A stretch of 36,361 nt of DNA, taken from positions 1 to 36,361 of the forward strand of contig JBBPYA010000146.1 of the NCBI GenBank assembly GCA_038200385.1. The letters are read 5' to 3'. A program made the translations under genes and the position numbers. This DNA is from JBBPYA01 sp038200385. Its GTDB lineage: Bacteria > Actinomycetota > Actinomycetes > Mycobacteriales > Geodermatophilaceae. The notes below the pieces were generated by a model, which was not told where the DNA came from, ran no database searches, and saw only the letters and a list, made by a program, of their open reading frames with translations. This document shows, one piece after another, positions 7,386-15,410 of this stretch. Position 1 is the stretch's first letter. Each line of letters starts with the position of its first letter.

Positions 7386-8546
7386 TCAGCCGCCTATGAC
7401 GACGTTGCCCTTCAGCACGTTGCGCGCGATGGACTGGCGCTGGATCTCGTCGGTGCCCTCGTAGATGCGCAGCAGCCGCAGCTCGCGGTACCACCGCTCG
7501 ATCGGCAGTTCCCTCGTGTAGCCCATCCCGCCGTGGATCTGCAGCACTCGGTCGACGATCTCGTTGGCCTTGACGCCGGCGTACAGCTTGGCCATGGATG
7601 CCGCATGCCGGTTGTCCGTGCCCTGCTCCAGCAGCCAGGCCGCCTTGAGGGTGAGCAGCTTCATCGCCTCGATCTCCACGGCGGAGTCGGCGATCATCCA
7701 CTGGATCGCCTGCCGCTGGCTGAGCAGCTGCCCGAAGGTCGACCGCGTGTTGGCGTAGTCGGTGCCCATCTGCAGCAGCCGCTCGCAGGAGCCGACCGCG
7801 CGGGCCGGGAGGGTGAACCGGCCGGCGTTGATCCACTTCATCGCCAGCGTGAAACCCTGGCCGAGCTCGCCGAGGATGTTCTCCTCCGGTACGACGACGT
7901 CGTCGAAGATCAGCGCCGCCGGGCCCCACTCGCCCATCGTGTCGATCGGTTCGGACTTCCAACCCATGTCCCGGTCGACCAGGAAACACGTGACACCGCC
8001 GTCGGCGCCGAGATCCTTGTCGGTGACGGCGAAAACCATGACGAAGTCCGCGTCGTTGCCCCGCGTGATGAACGTCTTCTCGCCGTTGATGACGTAGGAG
8101 TCGCCTTGCTTGCGGGCGGTCGTCGTGATCGCCCGCGCATCGGACCCGGCCCCCGGCTCGGTGATCGCGAAGCAGGACTTGCGCTTGCCGGCCAGCAGCG
8201 GCAGCAGGTAGCGCTGCTTCTGCTCCTCGGTGCCGTGGTACAGGATGTTGTCGGCGTACCCGCCGAAGTTGAACGGGACGAACGAGCGGCCGAGCTCCAT
8301 CAGGACGATCGCGGTCATCACCGGCCCGAGGGACATCCCGCCGTACTCCTCCGGCGTGTTGACTCCCCAGAATCCGGACTTCTCGGCCTTGTCCTGGAGT
8401 TCGCGCACCTGGTCCGGGGACACTCCGGGACGGCCCGCACGCTCGTTGCGCAGGCACTCGGTCTCCAGCGGCATGACCTCGCGCCGGACGAAGGTCCGCA
8501 CGGTGTCACGGACCGCGATCTGCTCGTCGCTCAACCCGAATTCCAT
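7386..8546 (-). CDS. Acyl-CoA dehydrogenase
   Basis: A 386-residue acyl-CoA dehydrogenase of the classical type. Motifs include CFAITEPGAGSDARAITTTA, NGEKTFITRG, QIHGGMGYTRELPIERWYR, and the terminal LLRIYEGTDEIQRQSIARNV. The YEGT glutamate (about residue 363) sits where short/medium-chain enzymes carry the catalytic base. The ATG at 8546 follows a GGGGAGC ribosome site. It converges on the ACAD10/11-like gene, and a TetR gene lies upstream on the same strand. Two dissimilar acyl-CoA dehydrogenases next to a hydroxylase and hydrolases suggest degradation of a side-chain-bearing ring or branched acyl substrate; the exact substrate cannot be read. Confidence 0.93.
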   Translation of the reverse strand: MEFGLSDEQIAVRDTVRTFVRREVMPLETECLRNERAGRPGVSPDQVRELQDKAEKSGFWGVNTPEEYGGMSLGPVMTAIVLMELGRSFVPFNFGGYADNILYHGTEEQKQRYLLPLLAGKRKSCFAITEPGAGSDARAITTTARKQGDSYVINGEKTFITRGNDADFVMVFAVTDKDLGADGGVTCFLVDRDMGWKSEPIDTMGEWGPAALIFDDVVVPEENILGELGQGFTLAMKWINAGRFTLPARAVGSCERLLQMGTDYANTRSTFGQLLSQRQAIQWMIADSAVEIEAMKLLTLKAAWLLEQGTDNRHAASMAKLYAGVKANEIVDRVLQIHGGMGYTRELPIERWYRELRLLRIYEGTDEIQRQSIARNVLKGNVVIGG

Positions 8547-8672
8547 CGACGCTCCCCTGAAGTTGCTGGTGCCCGCCCGCTCGGCCGCCGTTCCGAACCG
8601 GATTCCGCCAGTCTTGCCGAAGGCGGTGGACCTGTCATGCCGGGACCGTGGCCGGGTGGCTCGCGGCCGGGC

Positions 8673-9305
8673 TCAGCCCTCCGGCGCGGCCAGCCGGGTG
8701 ATCAGGACGAGGAAGTCCTGGGTGAGCTTGCGGGCCTGCTCCGCGCAGGCGCACCGCGCCACCTCGCGTCCCGCGGTGGCCGCGACCGTGGTCAGCGTGT
8801 GGACCAACGCCTCCCCGTTGGGTCGCTGTTCGGCGTGCAGCAGCGAGCTGTTGTGCGCCACCCAGTCCTGGGTCCGTCGGCGTACCACCTCGTCGAAGCC
8901 GTCCGGACCGCCGCCGGCCAGGAACAGCCGGGCCAGGTCCCGGTGCTCCCAGCAGGAGCACAGGTAGGCCTGGGTACCGGCCAGGAACAGGGCCATCGGA
9001 TCGCTGACCCCATGACCCCGGGCCGCCGTCACCCCGGCGGTGGCCCGCTCGGTCTGGATCCGGTTGAACGCCTCGAACAGGGCCAGGAACAGGTCGGCCT
9101 TGCCGTCGAAGTGGTGGTACAGGCTGCCGACGCTGGCGTTGGACCGGGCCACCACGTCGGCGATGCTCGCCTCGGCGTACCCGGCCTCGGTGAACGCCAC
9201 CTGAGCACCGGCCAGCAGGGCGTGCCGGGTCGCTGCCGCCCGGATGCTCTGCCGCCGTCGCGGTTGCCGATGCGTCGCGTTGCTTCGGTCGAGGTCCGTG
9301 ACCAC
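8673..9305 (-). CDS. TetR/AcrR family transcriptional regulator
   Basis: A 210-residue regulator. The DNA-binding domain runs from RHALLAGAQVAFTEAGYAEA through SIADVVARSNASVGSLYHHF to GKADLFLALFEAF. Cysteines cluster in the ligand domain (YLCSCWEH, and RCACAEQ near the end), which might allow redox or metal sensing but may be incidental. The start is GTG 9305, with TAGTCT (9317-9312 on the minus strand) six bases upstream, the spacing of a leaderless promoter. It lies 126 bases upstream of the acyl-CoA dehydrogenase on the same strand and diverges from the DinB-like gene across an imperfect inverted repeat that could be its operator. Confidence 0.9.
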   Translation of the reverse strand: MVTDLDRSNATHRQPRRRQSIRAAATRHALLAGAQVAFTEAGYAEASIADVVARSNASVGSLYHHFDGKADLFLALFEAFNRIQTERATAGVTAARGHGVSDPMALFLAGTQAYLCSCWEHRDLARLFLAGGGPDGFDEVVRRRTQDWVAHNSSLLHAEQRPNGEALVHTLTTVAATAGREVARCACAEQARKLTQDFLVLITRLAAPEG

Positions 9306-9388
9306 GCACGCAGACTAGCGAGGATCGGTCGCACCGGCCCGGTGAGCCGTCACGGGACTGTCACACTCCGGTCTGGGACAGTGCCGCG
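9306..9388. promoter_or_regulatory. Divergent promoter region with inverted repeat
   Basis: Between the divergent TetR and DinB-like starts. TAGTCT (9312-9317, minus) and GACAGT (9377-9382, plus) each end six bases before a GTG start, fitting leaderless -10 boxes. The inverted repeat CGGGACTGTC (9353-9362) and GACAGTGCCG (9377-9386) has ten-base arms with one mismatch and covers the plus-strand -10 box, so a bound repressor would block the DinB-like gene. Assigning it to the adjacent TetR is inference. Confidence 0.55.
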
Positions 9389-10009
9389 GTGACCGAGCAA
9401 CCGACCATCGACGCCTCGAGGCCGGGCCTGCTCCGGTGGCAGCTGTCGCTGACGTGGTCCCTCGCCGAGCACCATCTCGCCGGGTGCACCCAGGAGTTCC
9501 TGCTGTGGGAGCCGGTCCCGGGCTGCGCCAGCGTCCGCCTGGACGGGACCGGCCGGTGGTGGCCGGACTGGAACGACGAGGATCCCGACGCCCTGCCCGG
9601 CGTCTCCGCGGGCTGGATCAGCTGGCACCTGGGGTGGTGGTGGAGCGAGACCCTCGACCACGTCGCCGGCCGCGAGCCGGTTCCGCGCGCCGAGGTGTCC
9701 TGGCCGGGAAGCGCCGAGGCCGCGGCTGAATGGCTGCGCGCACTGCACGGACGCTGGTCCGACCATCTTGCGAGCCTCGCCGACGACGACCTGGACCGCC
9801 CGTTCGCCTATCCGTGGCCGCAGCCGCGCCCGTTCGCGATCGCCGCGGCCTGGGTGAACAGCGAGCTGATGAAGAACGTCAGCGAGATCGGGCAGCTTCG
9901 GCACACCTGGCTGGCGCTGGGCCGGCCCGGGCCGGAGGTCGAGACTGCCCGTTCGGTGGGTGGCGCAGGTGCGCTGAGGCCTGACAGAGTCCGAGGGGAG
10001 CACCCGTAG
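9389..10009 (+). CDS. DinB/YfiT-like putative metal-dependent enzyme
   Basis: A 206-residue protein resembling the DinB/YfiT four-helix-bundle superfamily. Supporting segments are WHLGWWWSETLDH (His80 and His91, early metal-ligand type helix) and SELMKNVSEIGQLRH (Glu166, His172). The insert rich in Trp and Asp around residues 57-66 is unusual. Some DinB relatives use bacillithiol or mycothiol as thiol cofactor; whether this one does is unknown. The start GTG 9389 follows a possible -10 box by six bases. The last 25 residues, rich in Gly and Arg, add nothing recognisable to the fold. A VOC-family gene starts 28 bases downstream and is likely co-transcribed. Confidence 0.65.
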   Translation: MTEQPTIDASRPGLLRWQLSLTWSLAEHHLAGCTQEFLLWEPVPGCASVRLDGTGRWWPDWNDEDPDALPGVSAGWISWHLGWWWSETLDHVAGREPVPRAEVSWPGSAEAAAEWLRALHGRWSDHLASLADDDLDRPFAYPWPQPRPFAIAAAWVNSELMKNVSEIGQLRHTWLALGRPGPEVETARSVGGAGALRPDRVRGEHP

Positions 10010-10037
10010 CCAGCCCAGCCGCCGCAAGGAGCAGACC

Positions 10038-10430
10038 ATGGCCGAGCTTCCCCCCATCACGCACGTGGCCGTCACGGTCACCGACCTGGACGCCAGTGCC
10101 GCGTGGTACGAGCGCCTCTTCGACATGCAGCCGGCACTGGACGAGGACGGCGGCGGCTTCTACCACAAGGTGTATGCCCTCGGCGGCGGTACCTTGTTCG
10201 GCCTGCACGCCCATCCCGACGGTGCCGAGGGACGCTTCGACGTACTCCGGCCCGGCCTGGACCACGTGGCATTCGGCTGCTCGAGCCGAGCCGAGCTGGA
10301 GCAGTGGCAGTCCAAGCTGGACGACCTCGGACTCGAGCACGGCGGCATCATCGACGCGCACTACGGGTCGGGACTGTCCTTCAAGGACCCCGACGGCACG
10401 GCGCTGGAGTTCTTCGCACCGCCGGGCTGA
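10038..10430 (+). CDS. VOC (glyoxalase/bleomycin-resistance/dioxygenase) family protein
   Basis: A 130-residue single vicinal-oxygen-chelate domain with two beta-alpha-beta-beta-beta repeats. Probable metal ligands are His9 (ITHVAVTVTDLDAS), His76 (LDHVAFGC) and Glu124 (DPDGTALEFFAPPG). This matches small homodimeric lyases, dioxygenases or resistance proteins; the substrate is not deducible. The ATG follows AAGGAGCAG, a strong ribosome site. The gene follows the DinB-like gene and precedes a 20-bp inverted repeat and the ABC/two-component operon. Confidence 0.88.
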   Translation: MAELPPITHVAVTVTDLDASAAWYERLFDMQPALDEDGGGFYHKVYALGGGTLFGLHAHPDGAEGRFDVLRPGLDHVAFGCSSRAELEQWQSKLDDLGLEHGGIIDAHYGSGLSFKDPDGTALEFFAPPG

Positions 10431-10450
10431 GCCCACCAGACGGCCGCCGC

Positions 10451-10470
10451 GCCCTGACAGATGTCAGGGC
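10451..10470. promoter_or_regulatory. 20-bp inverted repeat upstream of the ABC/two-component operon
   Basis: GCCCTGACAGATGTCAGGGC has nine-base arms around a two-base centre. It lies 55 bases upstream of the ATPase start, where an operator for the downstream LuxR-type response regulator would be expected. A two-base loop makes a terminator hairpin unlikely. CACGAT (10514-10519), six bases before the ATG, is a weak candidate -10 box. Binding by the operon's own regulator is inferred. Confidence 0.6.
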
Positions 10471-10525
10471 AGGATCGTGACCGACGGCAGCCTTGGCGTC
10501 CTTGCCGACGGTCCACGATCGGGGC

Positions 10526-11476
10526 ATGGCTGAGAACCCGAACACCCCGGCCGTCGAGCTGTCGGGCCTCAGCAAACGTTTCGGCACGGTCGTGGCCGTG
10601 GACGACGTGTCACTGCGCATCGAGCCCGGCGAAGTGGTGGCCTTCCTGGGCCCGAACGGCGCCGGCAAGACGACCACAATCGACATGCTGCTGGGTCTGT
10701 CCCGGCCGAGCGCCGGGCAGGTTCGCATCTACGGCGGGACCCCGCGATGGGCGGTGGCCCACGGTGTCGTCGCGTCCGTCATGCAGAACGGCGGATTGCT
10801 GAAGGACTACACCGTCGCCGAGACCGTCCGCCTGACCGCCAGCCTGTACCGGCCAGCCGAGCCGGCGGCCGAGGTGCTGGCCCGGGCGGGCATCACCGAC
10901 ATCGCCGACCGCAGGGTGGGCAAGTGCTCCGGCGGCGAGCAGCAACGGCTGCGCTTCGCGCTTGCGCTGCTGTCCAACCCTGATCTGCTGATCCTGGACG
11001 AGCCGACGACCGGCATGGACGTGGAGGGCAGGCGGCGGTTCTGGGCTGCCCTGGGAGAGGACAGCCGGCGCGGTCGCACCGTGCTGTTCGCCACGCACTA
11101 CCTGGACGAGGCCGACGCGTACGCCGACCGCATCGTGCTGCTGCGACACGAGCGGATCGTGGCCGACGGAACGGCGTCCGAAATCAAGAGCCTGGCCGCC
11201 GGGCGCACCGTCCGCGCGATCCTGCCGGGGGCAGCCAAGAGCAAGCTGGCCGCCCGTCCCGGCATCGAGTCGGTGCAGGTGCGCGGCGACACCGTGCTGC
11301 TCACCGGCTCCGACAGCGATGCCGTGGCGCGGCACCTGCTGACCCGCACCGCCGCCCGTGACCTGGAGATCACCTCCCGGAACCTCGAGGACGCCTTCGT
11401 GGCGCTTACCGCGGACGAGCCTGCGTCCGCTGTCGACGCCCACCAAAGAACAGTCGACCAAGGAACACTGGTATGA
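10526..11476 (+). CDS. ABC transporter ATP-binding protein (drug/antibiotic exporter type)
   Basis: A 316-residue ATPase. It shows Walker A GPNGAGKTTT (42-51), the signature CSGGEQQRLRFALALLSNP, Walker B LLILDEPTTGMD, and the switch-region His in VLFATHYLDEADAY. The C-terminal roughly 90 residues fit the DrrA-like extension. The ATG at 10526 is preferred to an in-frame TTG eleven codons upstream, which adds residues outside the family's start. Its stop overlaps the permease start as ATGA. With the permease it should form an ABC-2 exporter; the coupled sensor kinase and regulator suggest induction by a membrane-active compound or envelope stress. Confidence 0.94.
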   Translation: MAENPNTPAVELSGLSKRFGTVVAVDDVSLRIEPGEVVAFLGPNGAGKTTTIDMLLGLSRPSAGQVRIYGGTPRWAVAHGVVASVMQNGGLLKDYTVAETVRLTASLYRPAEPAAEVLARAGITDIADRRVGKCSGGEQQRLRFALALLSNPDLLILDEPTTGMDVEGRRRFWAALGEDSRRGRTVLFATHYLDEADAYADRIVLLRHERIVADGTASEIKSLAAGRTVRAILPGAAKSKLAARPGIESVQVRGDTVLLTGSDSDAVARHLLTRTAARDLEITSRNLEDAFVALTADEPASAVDAHQRTVDQGTLV

Positions 11477-12267
11477 CCCCCTCGATCAGCAGGTCCGACG
11501 CAGCGCAACGGCGTACCCCACCGTTGGGCGGTCTGTCCGCCACCTTCCTGGGTCTGGAGCTGCGCCGCATGATGCGCAACCGGCGCACGGTGATCTTCAC
11601 CCTGATCCTGCCGGGCGCGTTCTTCCTCATGTTCGGCGCCAATGCCGCGGTCAAGAGCGAGCGCGCCGGCGTCGGCAACGTCACGGCGTACATCATGATC
11701 AGCATGGCGGTGTACGGCGCCATGCTGGCTACCACGAGCGGCGGGGCGATGGTGTCGATCGAACGGGCCGTCGGCTGGAGCCGGCAGCTGCGGCTGACGC
11801 CGCTGAACCCGGTGGCCTACCTGTGTATCAAGCTCGTCCTTGCGATGTCGTTGGGGCTGGCCTCGGTCGTCGTCGTGTGCGCGGTCGGACTTCTCGCGGG
11901 CGCCGAGCTGCCCACCGGAGCGCTGCTGACGGCGGTGTTCCTCGCCTGGTCCACCTCCATCGTGTTTGCCGCGTTCGGCCTGTTCATGGGGTACCTGTTG
12001 CCTAGCGAGAACGTCATGCAGCTGCTCGGGCCGGTCCTTGCGCTGTTCGCGTTCGCCGGGGGGCTGTTCATCCCGCTGGACCAGCTGGGGCGGGTGTTCG
12101 GCACCGTTGCCCAGTTCACCCCGGTGTACGGAGTCGGTGTGATCGCCCGCTGGCCGCTGCAGCACGACGGCTCGTTGGGAATCGCGGTCCTCAACGTGGC
12201 CGCCTGGACGGCGGTCTTCGCCGTCGGTGCCGGCTGGCGGTTCCGTGGGGACACGGCACGGGTGTGA
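11473..12267 (+). CDS. ABC-2 type transporter permease
   Basis: A 264-residue membrane protein with about six hydrophobic segments, starting after LELRRMMRNRRTVIFTLILP, a typical ABC-2 N-terminus. The loop segment RAVGWSRQLRLTPLNPVAYL is typical of permeases paired with DrrA-like ATPases. ATG 11473 overlaps the ATPase stop by four bases, and the gene's own TGA overlaps the kinase GTG, so the four genes are probably translated in a coupled way. The exported substrate is unknown. Confidence 0.93.
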   Translation: MTPSISRSDAAQRRTPPLGGLSATFLGLELRRMMRNRRTVIFTLILPGAFFLMFGANAAVKSERAGVGNVTAYIMISMAVYGAMLATTSGGAMVSIERAVGWSRQLRLTPLNPVAYLCIKLVLAMSLGLASVVVVCAVGLLAGAELPTGALLTAVFLAWSTSIVFAAFGLFMGYLLPSENVMQLLGPVLALFAFAGGLFIPLDQLGRVFGTVAQFTPVYGVGVIARWPLQHDGSLGIAVLNVAAWTAVFAVGAGWRFRGDTARV

Positions 12268-13463
12268 GCGGCACTACGGTGACGGCTGTGAGCAGCCGGC
12301 GTGATCGGCTGGCGGCAGCGATGCCGACCAGCGCATCCCCGGCCCCCGGCCAGCCGGCCCAGGCTGGGGGGTCCTGGCGCGGTCGGGCCGTCCGACTGGT
12401 CGTCGCGACCATCTGGCTGACCTACCTCGGCCAGCCACTGGGTCGTCTGCTGGGCGGTCAAGGCTGGACCCGGTGGCTGGGGCTGGCCGGGCTGGCCGCC
12501 TTCGTCGGGATCTACCTCGGCGGGCTGGCCCTCAGCCGAACCTGGCGCGGGGCCGGTCCCCGGCGGGCGTCCTGGCCGCTGCGGTGGGGACTCGTGGTGG
12601 CGCTGTTGATCAGCGCGGCAGTCACCGTCCCGGCGGCCGGGGACACCTCGCTCACCTTCCTGGTCTTCGTGTCCGCGATGGCGGTGGCGCAGCTGCCGTT
12701 GCCGGCGGCCATCCCGACGGTCGCGGTCCTGCTGGCAGCCGCGGAAACCGCCCCCCGCCTGGTCGCAGGCTGGCGGGAGGGCGGCGTCGGCCTCGGCATC
12801 GTGCTCGCCGCGGTCGCGGTGTGGGGCTTCCGCACCGCCTTCCAGCGGCAACAGTCCCTCGTGGTGGCCGAACGGGAACTGGCCGAGTCCGCCCTCGAGG
12901 CGGAGCGGACCAGGATCGCGCGAGACCTGCACGACATCCTCGGTCACTCGCTCACCGTCGTCGCCGTCAAGGCCGAACTCGCCCAGCGCCTCCTGGCTGT
13001 CGACCCGGACCGGGCCCGCGCCGAACTGGCAGACCTGGAGTCCCTGACCCGGGACGCGCTCGCCGACGTGCGCACCACCGCGCTGGGCATCCGCGGCATG
13101 TCGTTGCCCGGGGAGATCGCTGCCGCCCGCTCGGCCCTGGGGTCCGCCGGGGTGGACCCGATCCTGCCCACGGCCGCCGACGGCGTCCCCAGCCGGTGGC
13201 GGGAACTGTTCGCCTGGACGATCCGGGAGGGCGTCACCAACGTCATCCGGCACAGCGGGGCCACGACCTGCACGATCGACCTCACCGCCGACAGCGTCAC
13301 CGTCCTCGATGACGGCCGCGGGTGTGCCGAGCGGTCGACCACCGGCCAGGGACTGGAGGGGCTGCGGCAGCGCAGCGCCCTGGCCGGTGCGGTGGCCGCC
13401 ACCGGCCCCGGCCCGGACGGGCGCGGAGTCTGCCTGAGCGTCGTCGTACCGGGGACGCCGTGA
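12264..13463 (+). CDS. DesK/NarX-like sensor histidine kinase
   Basis: A 399-residue HisKA_3-type kinase. Residues 40-190 contain about five membrane helices with almost no extracytoplasmic domain, suggesting intramembrane sensing. The dimerisation box is ERTRIARDLHDILGHSLT, with phospho-acceptor His223. The ATPase domain shows the N-box WTIREGVTNVIRHSGA and the VLDDGRG and GQGLEGLRQR segments. The GTG start overlaps the permease TGA (GTGA). It phosphorylates the regulator encoded directly downstream. Such kinases next to ABC-2 exporters commonly sense membrane fluidity or cell-envelope antibiotics; which one applies is not shown by the sequence. Confidence 0.94.
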   Translation: MSGTTVTAVSSRRDRLAAAMPTSASPAPGQPAQAGGSWRGRAVRLVVATIWLTYLGQPLGRLLGGQGWTRWLGLAGLAAFVGIYLGGLALSRTWRGAGPRRASWPLRWGLVVALLISAAVTVPAAGDTSLTFLVFVSAMAVAQLPLPAAIPTVAVLLAAAETAPRLVAGWREGGVGLGIVLAAVAVWGFRTAFQRQQSLVVAERELAESALEAERTRIARDLHDILGHSLTVVAVKAELAQRLLAVDPDRARAELADLESLTRDALADVRTTALGIRGMSLPGEIAAARSALGSAGVDPILPTAADGVPSRWRELFAWTIREGVTNVIRHSGATTCTIDLTADSVTVLDDGRGCAERSTTGQGLEGLRQRSALAGAVAATGPGPDGRGVCLSVVVPGTP

Positions 13464-14074
13464 TCCGGCTACTGCTGGCCGACGACCAGGCGCTCGTCCG
13501 CGGCGCGCTCGCCGCCCTGCTCGATCTCGAGCCCGACCTCACCGTGGTCGCCGAGGTCGGCCGCGGGGACGCCGTCGTCGCCGCAGCCTGCGAGCACCGA
13601 CCGGACGTGGCGCTGCTGGACGTGCAGATGCCCGGCCAGGACGGCGTCGCGGCCGCCCGGGCGCTCCGGGCGGCCCTGCCCTCCTGCCGGATCCTGATGG
13701 TCACGACCTTCGGTCGACCCGGCTACCTGCGCCAGGCGATGGCTGCCGGAGCGAGCGGCTTCGTCGTCAAGGACACGCCGGCCCGCCAACTGGCCGACGC
13801 CGTACGCCGGGTCCATCAGGGACTGCGGGTCGTCGACCCGAGTCTGGCGGCGGACTCCCTGGCGCAGGGCGAGTCTCCACTGACCGGCCGGGAGACCGAC
13901 GTGCTATCGGCGGCCCGCGGTGGGCAGACCGTGGCCGACATCGCCACCGCGCTGTGCCTGTCCGAGGGCACCGTGCGCAACCACCTGTCCAGCGCGATCC
14001 AGAAGACCGCGTCCCGGACCCGGACGCAGGCGGTCCGGACTGCCGAACGAAACGGCTGGTTGCTCGGCCGGTAA
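13460..14074 (+). CDS. NarL/LuxR-type response regulator
   Basis: A 204-residue regulator. The receiver domain starts VIRLLLADDQALVRGAL (acidic pair Asp8-Asp9), carries the phospho-acceptor Asp54 in ALLDVQMPG, the switch Thr in MVTTFG, and the conserved Lys in FVVKDT. The C-terminal LuxR helix-turn-helix runs SPLTGRETDVLSAARGGQTV to IATALCLSEGTVRNHLSSAI. The start is GTG 13460, which overlaps the kinase TGA by four bases; in-frame sequence upstream belongs to the kinase and is excluded. It likely controls its own operon, possibly through the inverted repeat at 10451-10470. Confidence 0.94.
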   Translation: MIRLLLADDQALVRGALAALLDLEPDLTVVAEVGRGDAVVAAACEHRPDVALLDVQMPGQDGVAAARALRAALPSCRILMVTTFGRPGYLRQAMAAGASGFVVKDTPARQLADAVRRVHQGLRVVDPSLAADSLAQGESPLTGRETDVLSAARGGQTVADIATALCLSEGTVRNHLSSAIQKTASRTRTQAVRTAERNGWLLGR

Positions 14075-14097
14075 CCGCCGGCCGCTCGTCCGGTAAG

Positions 14098-14127
14098 GGC
14101 CGGTGCCGCCCGCCGGCACCTGCGGCC
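14098..14127. terminator. GC-rich stem-loop between convergent genes
   Basis: GGTGCCG (14102-14108) pairs with CGGCACC (14114-14120) around a five-base loop, with outer GGCC segments at 14098-14101 and 14124-14127 extending the stem past a three-base bulge. It lies in the 62-base gap between the response regulator (plus) and DUF1697 (minus) stops. There is no T-run, as is usual in very GC-rich genomes, so a bidirectional terminator is likely but unproven. Confidence 0.55.
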
Positions 14128-14136
14128 GGTGGAGGG

Positions 14137-14661
14137 CTACAGGCGATCGGCCAGCTTGGTCAGCATGGTCATGTTCCGAGCGGTGGTCGGGTTGTCGGGG
14201 AGGGCCTGCTTCCACTCCCTCTGGCCGAGCGTGGTCTCGGTCGACTTGGAGTGGATGAGCCAGTGCACGTCGCGGCCGCGGATGAGCAGTTCGTCGTGAT
14301 CGTTGGACATCGCCTGCACGGCCTTCGTCTCCGTGGGCGTCATCTGGGTCAGTGGGAACAGCACGAAGTGGGTGTCGTCGCCCTCGAGCGTGAACGGTTC
14401 GGCCTCGGCCAGCGTGCGTACCTGCGCCGCGGTGCGCACGAAGGTGGTCAGCTCGAAGCCGAACTCCTTCTCCAGCGCGGCGCGGACCTTCGTCTCGAGG
14501 TCGTCGGTGCTGCCGGACGCGGTGAGCAGCAGGTTGCCGCTGTTGACGTAGCTACTCACCTCGGCGTACCCGAGGCCCTCGAGCACGCCGCGTGCCGTCG
14601 CCATCGCGACCCGCCGTCGGCCCACGTTCACCGCCCGCAGAAGTGCCACGAAACGGGCCAC
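14137..14661 (-). CDS. DUF1697 family protein
   Basis: A 174-residue protein of the DUF1697 family, whose function is unknown. The start region ARFVALLRAVNVGRRRVAM and the following YAEVSSYVNSGNLLL match the family's usual opening (MxRYVALLRGINVGG and YVQSGNVVF). The core contains SNDHDELLIRGRDVHWLIH. GTG 14661 is chosen because family members begin two or three residues before the FVALLR segment; an in-frame GTG six codons upstream is possible. It lies downstream of the hemerythrin gene on the same strand, 164 bases away, and converges on the response regulator. Confidence 0.85.
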   Translation of the reverse strand: MARFVALLRAVNVGRRRVAMATARGVLEGLGYAEVSSYVNSGNLLLTASGSTDDLETKVRAALEKEFGFELTTFVRTAAQVRTLAEAEPFTLEGDDTHFVLFPLTQMTPTETKAVQAMSNDHDELLIRGRDVHWLIHSKSTETTLGQREWKQALPDNPTTARNMTMLTKLADRL

Positions 14662-14825
14662 CCGGCGATCCCACCACACGGGACACGCCGCCGCGCGAGT
14701 GGTCCGACACGCGGGCTCAGCCGCAGCTGGGTCGGCGTGTCGAGACCAGTTACGGGTAGGCCCCGCGCTCAGCTGCCGACCACCGGATCGGCGCAGCGTT
14801 GCGGCCGGTCAGGCGGGAGCCGCGC

Positions 14826-15329
14826 TCAGCTGTGCTCGTCGATGTAGGCCTGCGGGTCCTTGTCCTCGCCGCTGAGACCCTGCGCGCCGGGGTGCTCGGT
14901 CTTGAACGTCTGGAACGCCACGCCGAGCCGCTCGCGCTCCTCGCGGGGGATGGAACGGCGTGCGACGGCCAGCGCGCCGTCCTCCTCCTCCGACATGTGC
15001 TCGGTGTTCGCCGCGCGGGTGTCGTCGACGGCCTGCCACCACTGCTCGCTACCGACCTCGGCCTGCTCGGCGCGCCTCGAGCCGTCCCGGATGTCGTCGT
15101 GGTCGCCGATCGCGTCCTCGGTCTCGTCCTCGCCCTCCGAGCCGCCCTTCTTCAGTAGCGCCGGGTAGAAGTGCTTCTCCTCCGCGGAGGCGTGCATCTC
15201 CAGCAACGCCGCCACCCCGGCGAAGATCGGACCGGCCTGGTCGGGGTCCTGGCGCAGCTCGTCCAGCTGGGCGAACTGCCGCCGGAAAGTGTCGTGGTCG
15301 TCGAGGATCAACGCGGTTATGTCAGCCAT
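14826..15329 (-). CDS. Hemerythrin HHE-domain protein
   Basis: A 167-residue hemerythrin-like protein. The expected di-iron ligands are visible: His12 (DDHDTFRR), His46, Glu50 and His53 (LEMHASAEEKHFYP), His77 (GDHDDI), and His111 and Glu115 (NTEHMSEEEDGAL). Such proteins bind O2, NO or peroxide, or store iron, in the cytoplasm. The ATG at 15329 has a strong AAGGAGAA ribosome site. The C-terminal 30 residues are hydrophilic and contain no further domain. It diverges from the LtrA-family gene across 81 bases. Confidence 0.93.
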   Translation of the reverse strand: MADITALILDDHDTFRRQFAQLDELRQDPDQAGPIFAGVAALLEMHASAEEKHFYPALLKKGGSEGEDETEDAIGDHDDIRDGSRRAEQAEVGSEQWWQAVDDTRAANTEHMSEEEDGALAVARRSIPREERERLGVAFQTFKTEHPGAQGLSGEDKDPQAYIDEHS

Positions 15330-15398
15330 GAATTCTCCTTGTCGGGTGTCTGATCCTGTACCCGTCGGTGAGCATCGCCAATCGTCGGGTCACGCGGC

Positions 15399-15404
15399 TA
15401 GCGT
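15399..15404 (+). promoter_or_regulatory. Leaderless-type -10 box of the LtrA-family gene
   Basis: TAGCGT ends six bases before the GTG start at 15411, and no ribosome site is visible, so translation probably begins at the first transcribed base. No good -35 hexamer is evident. Confidence 0.5.
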
Positions 15405-15410
15405 GTCGCC

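Noticed and set aside
10451..10470. Inverted repeat read as a terminator of the VOC gene
   Set aside because: The two-base centre is too short for a stable hairpin loop and no T-run follows. An operator is more likely.
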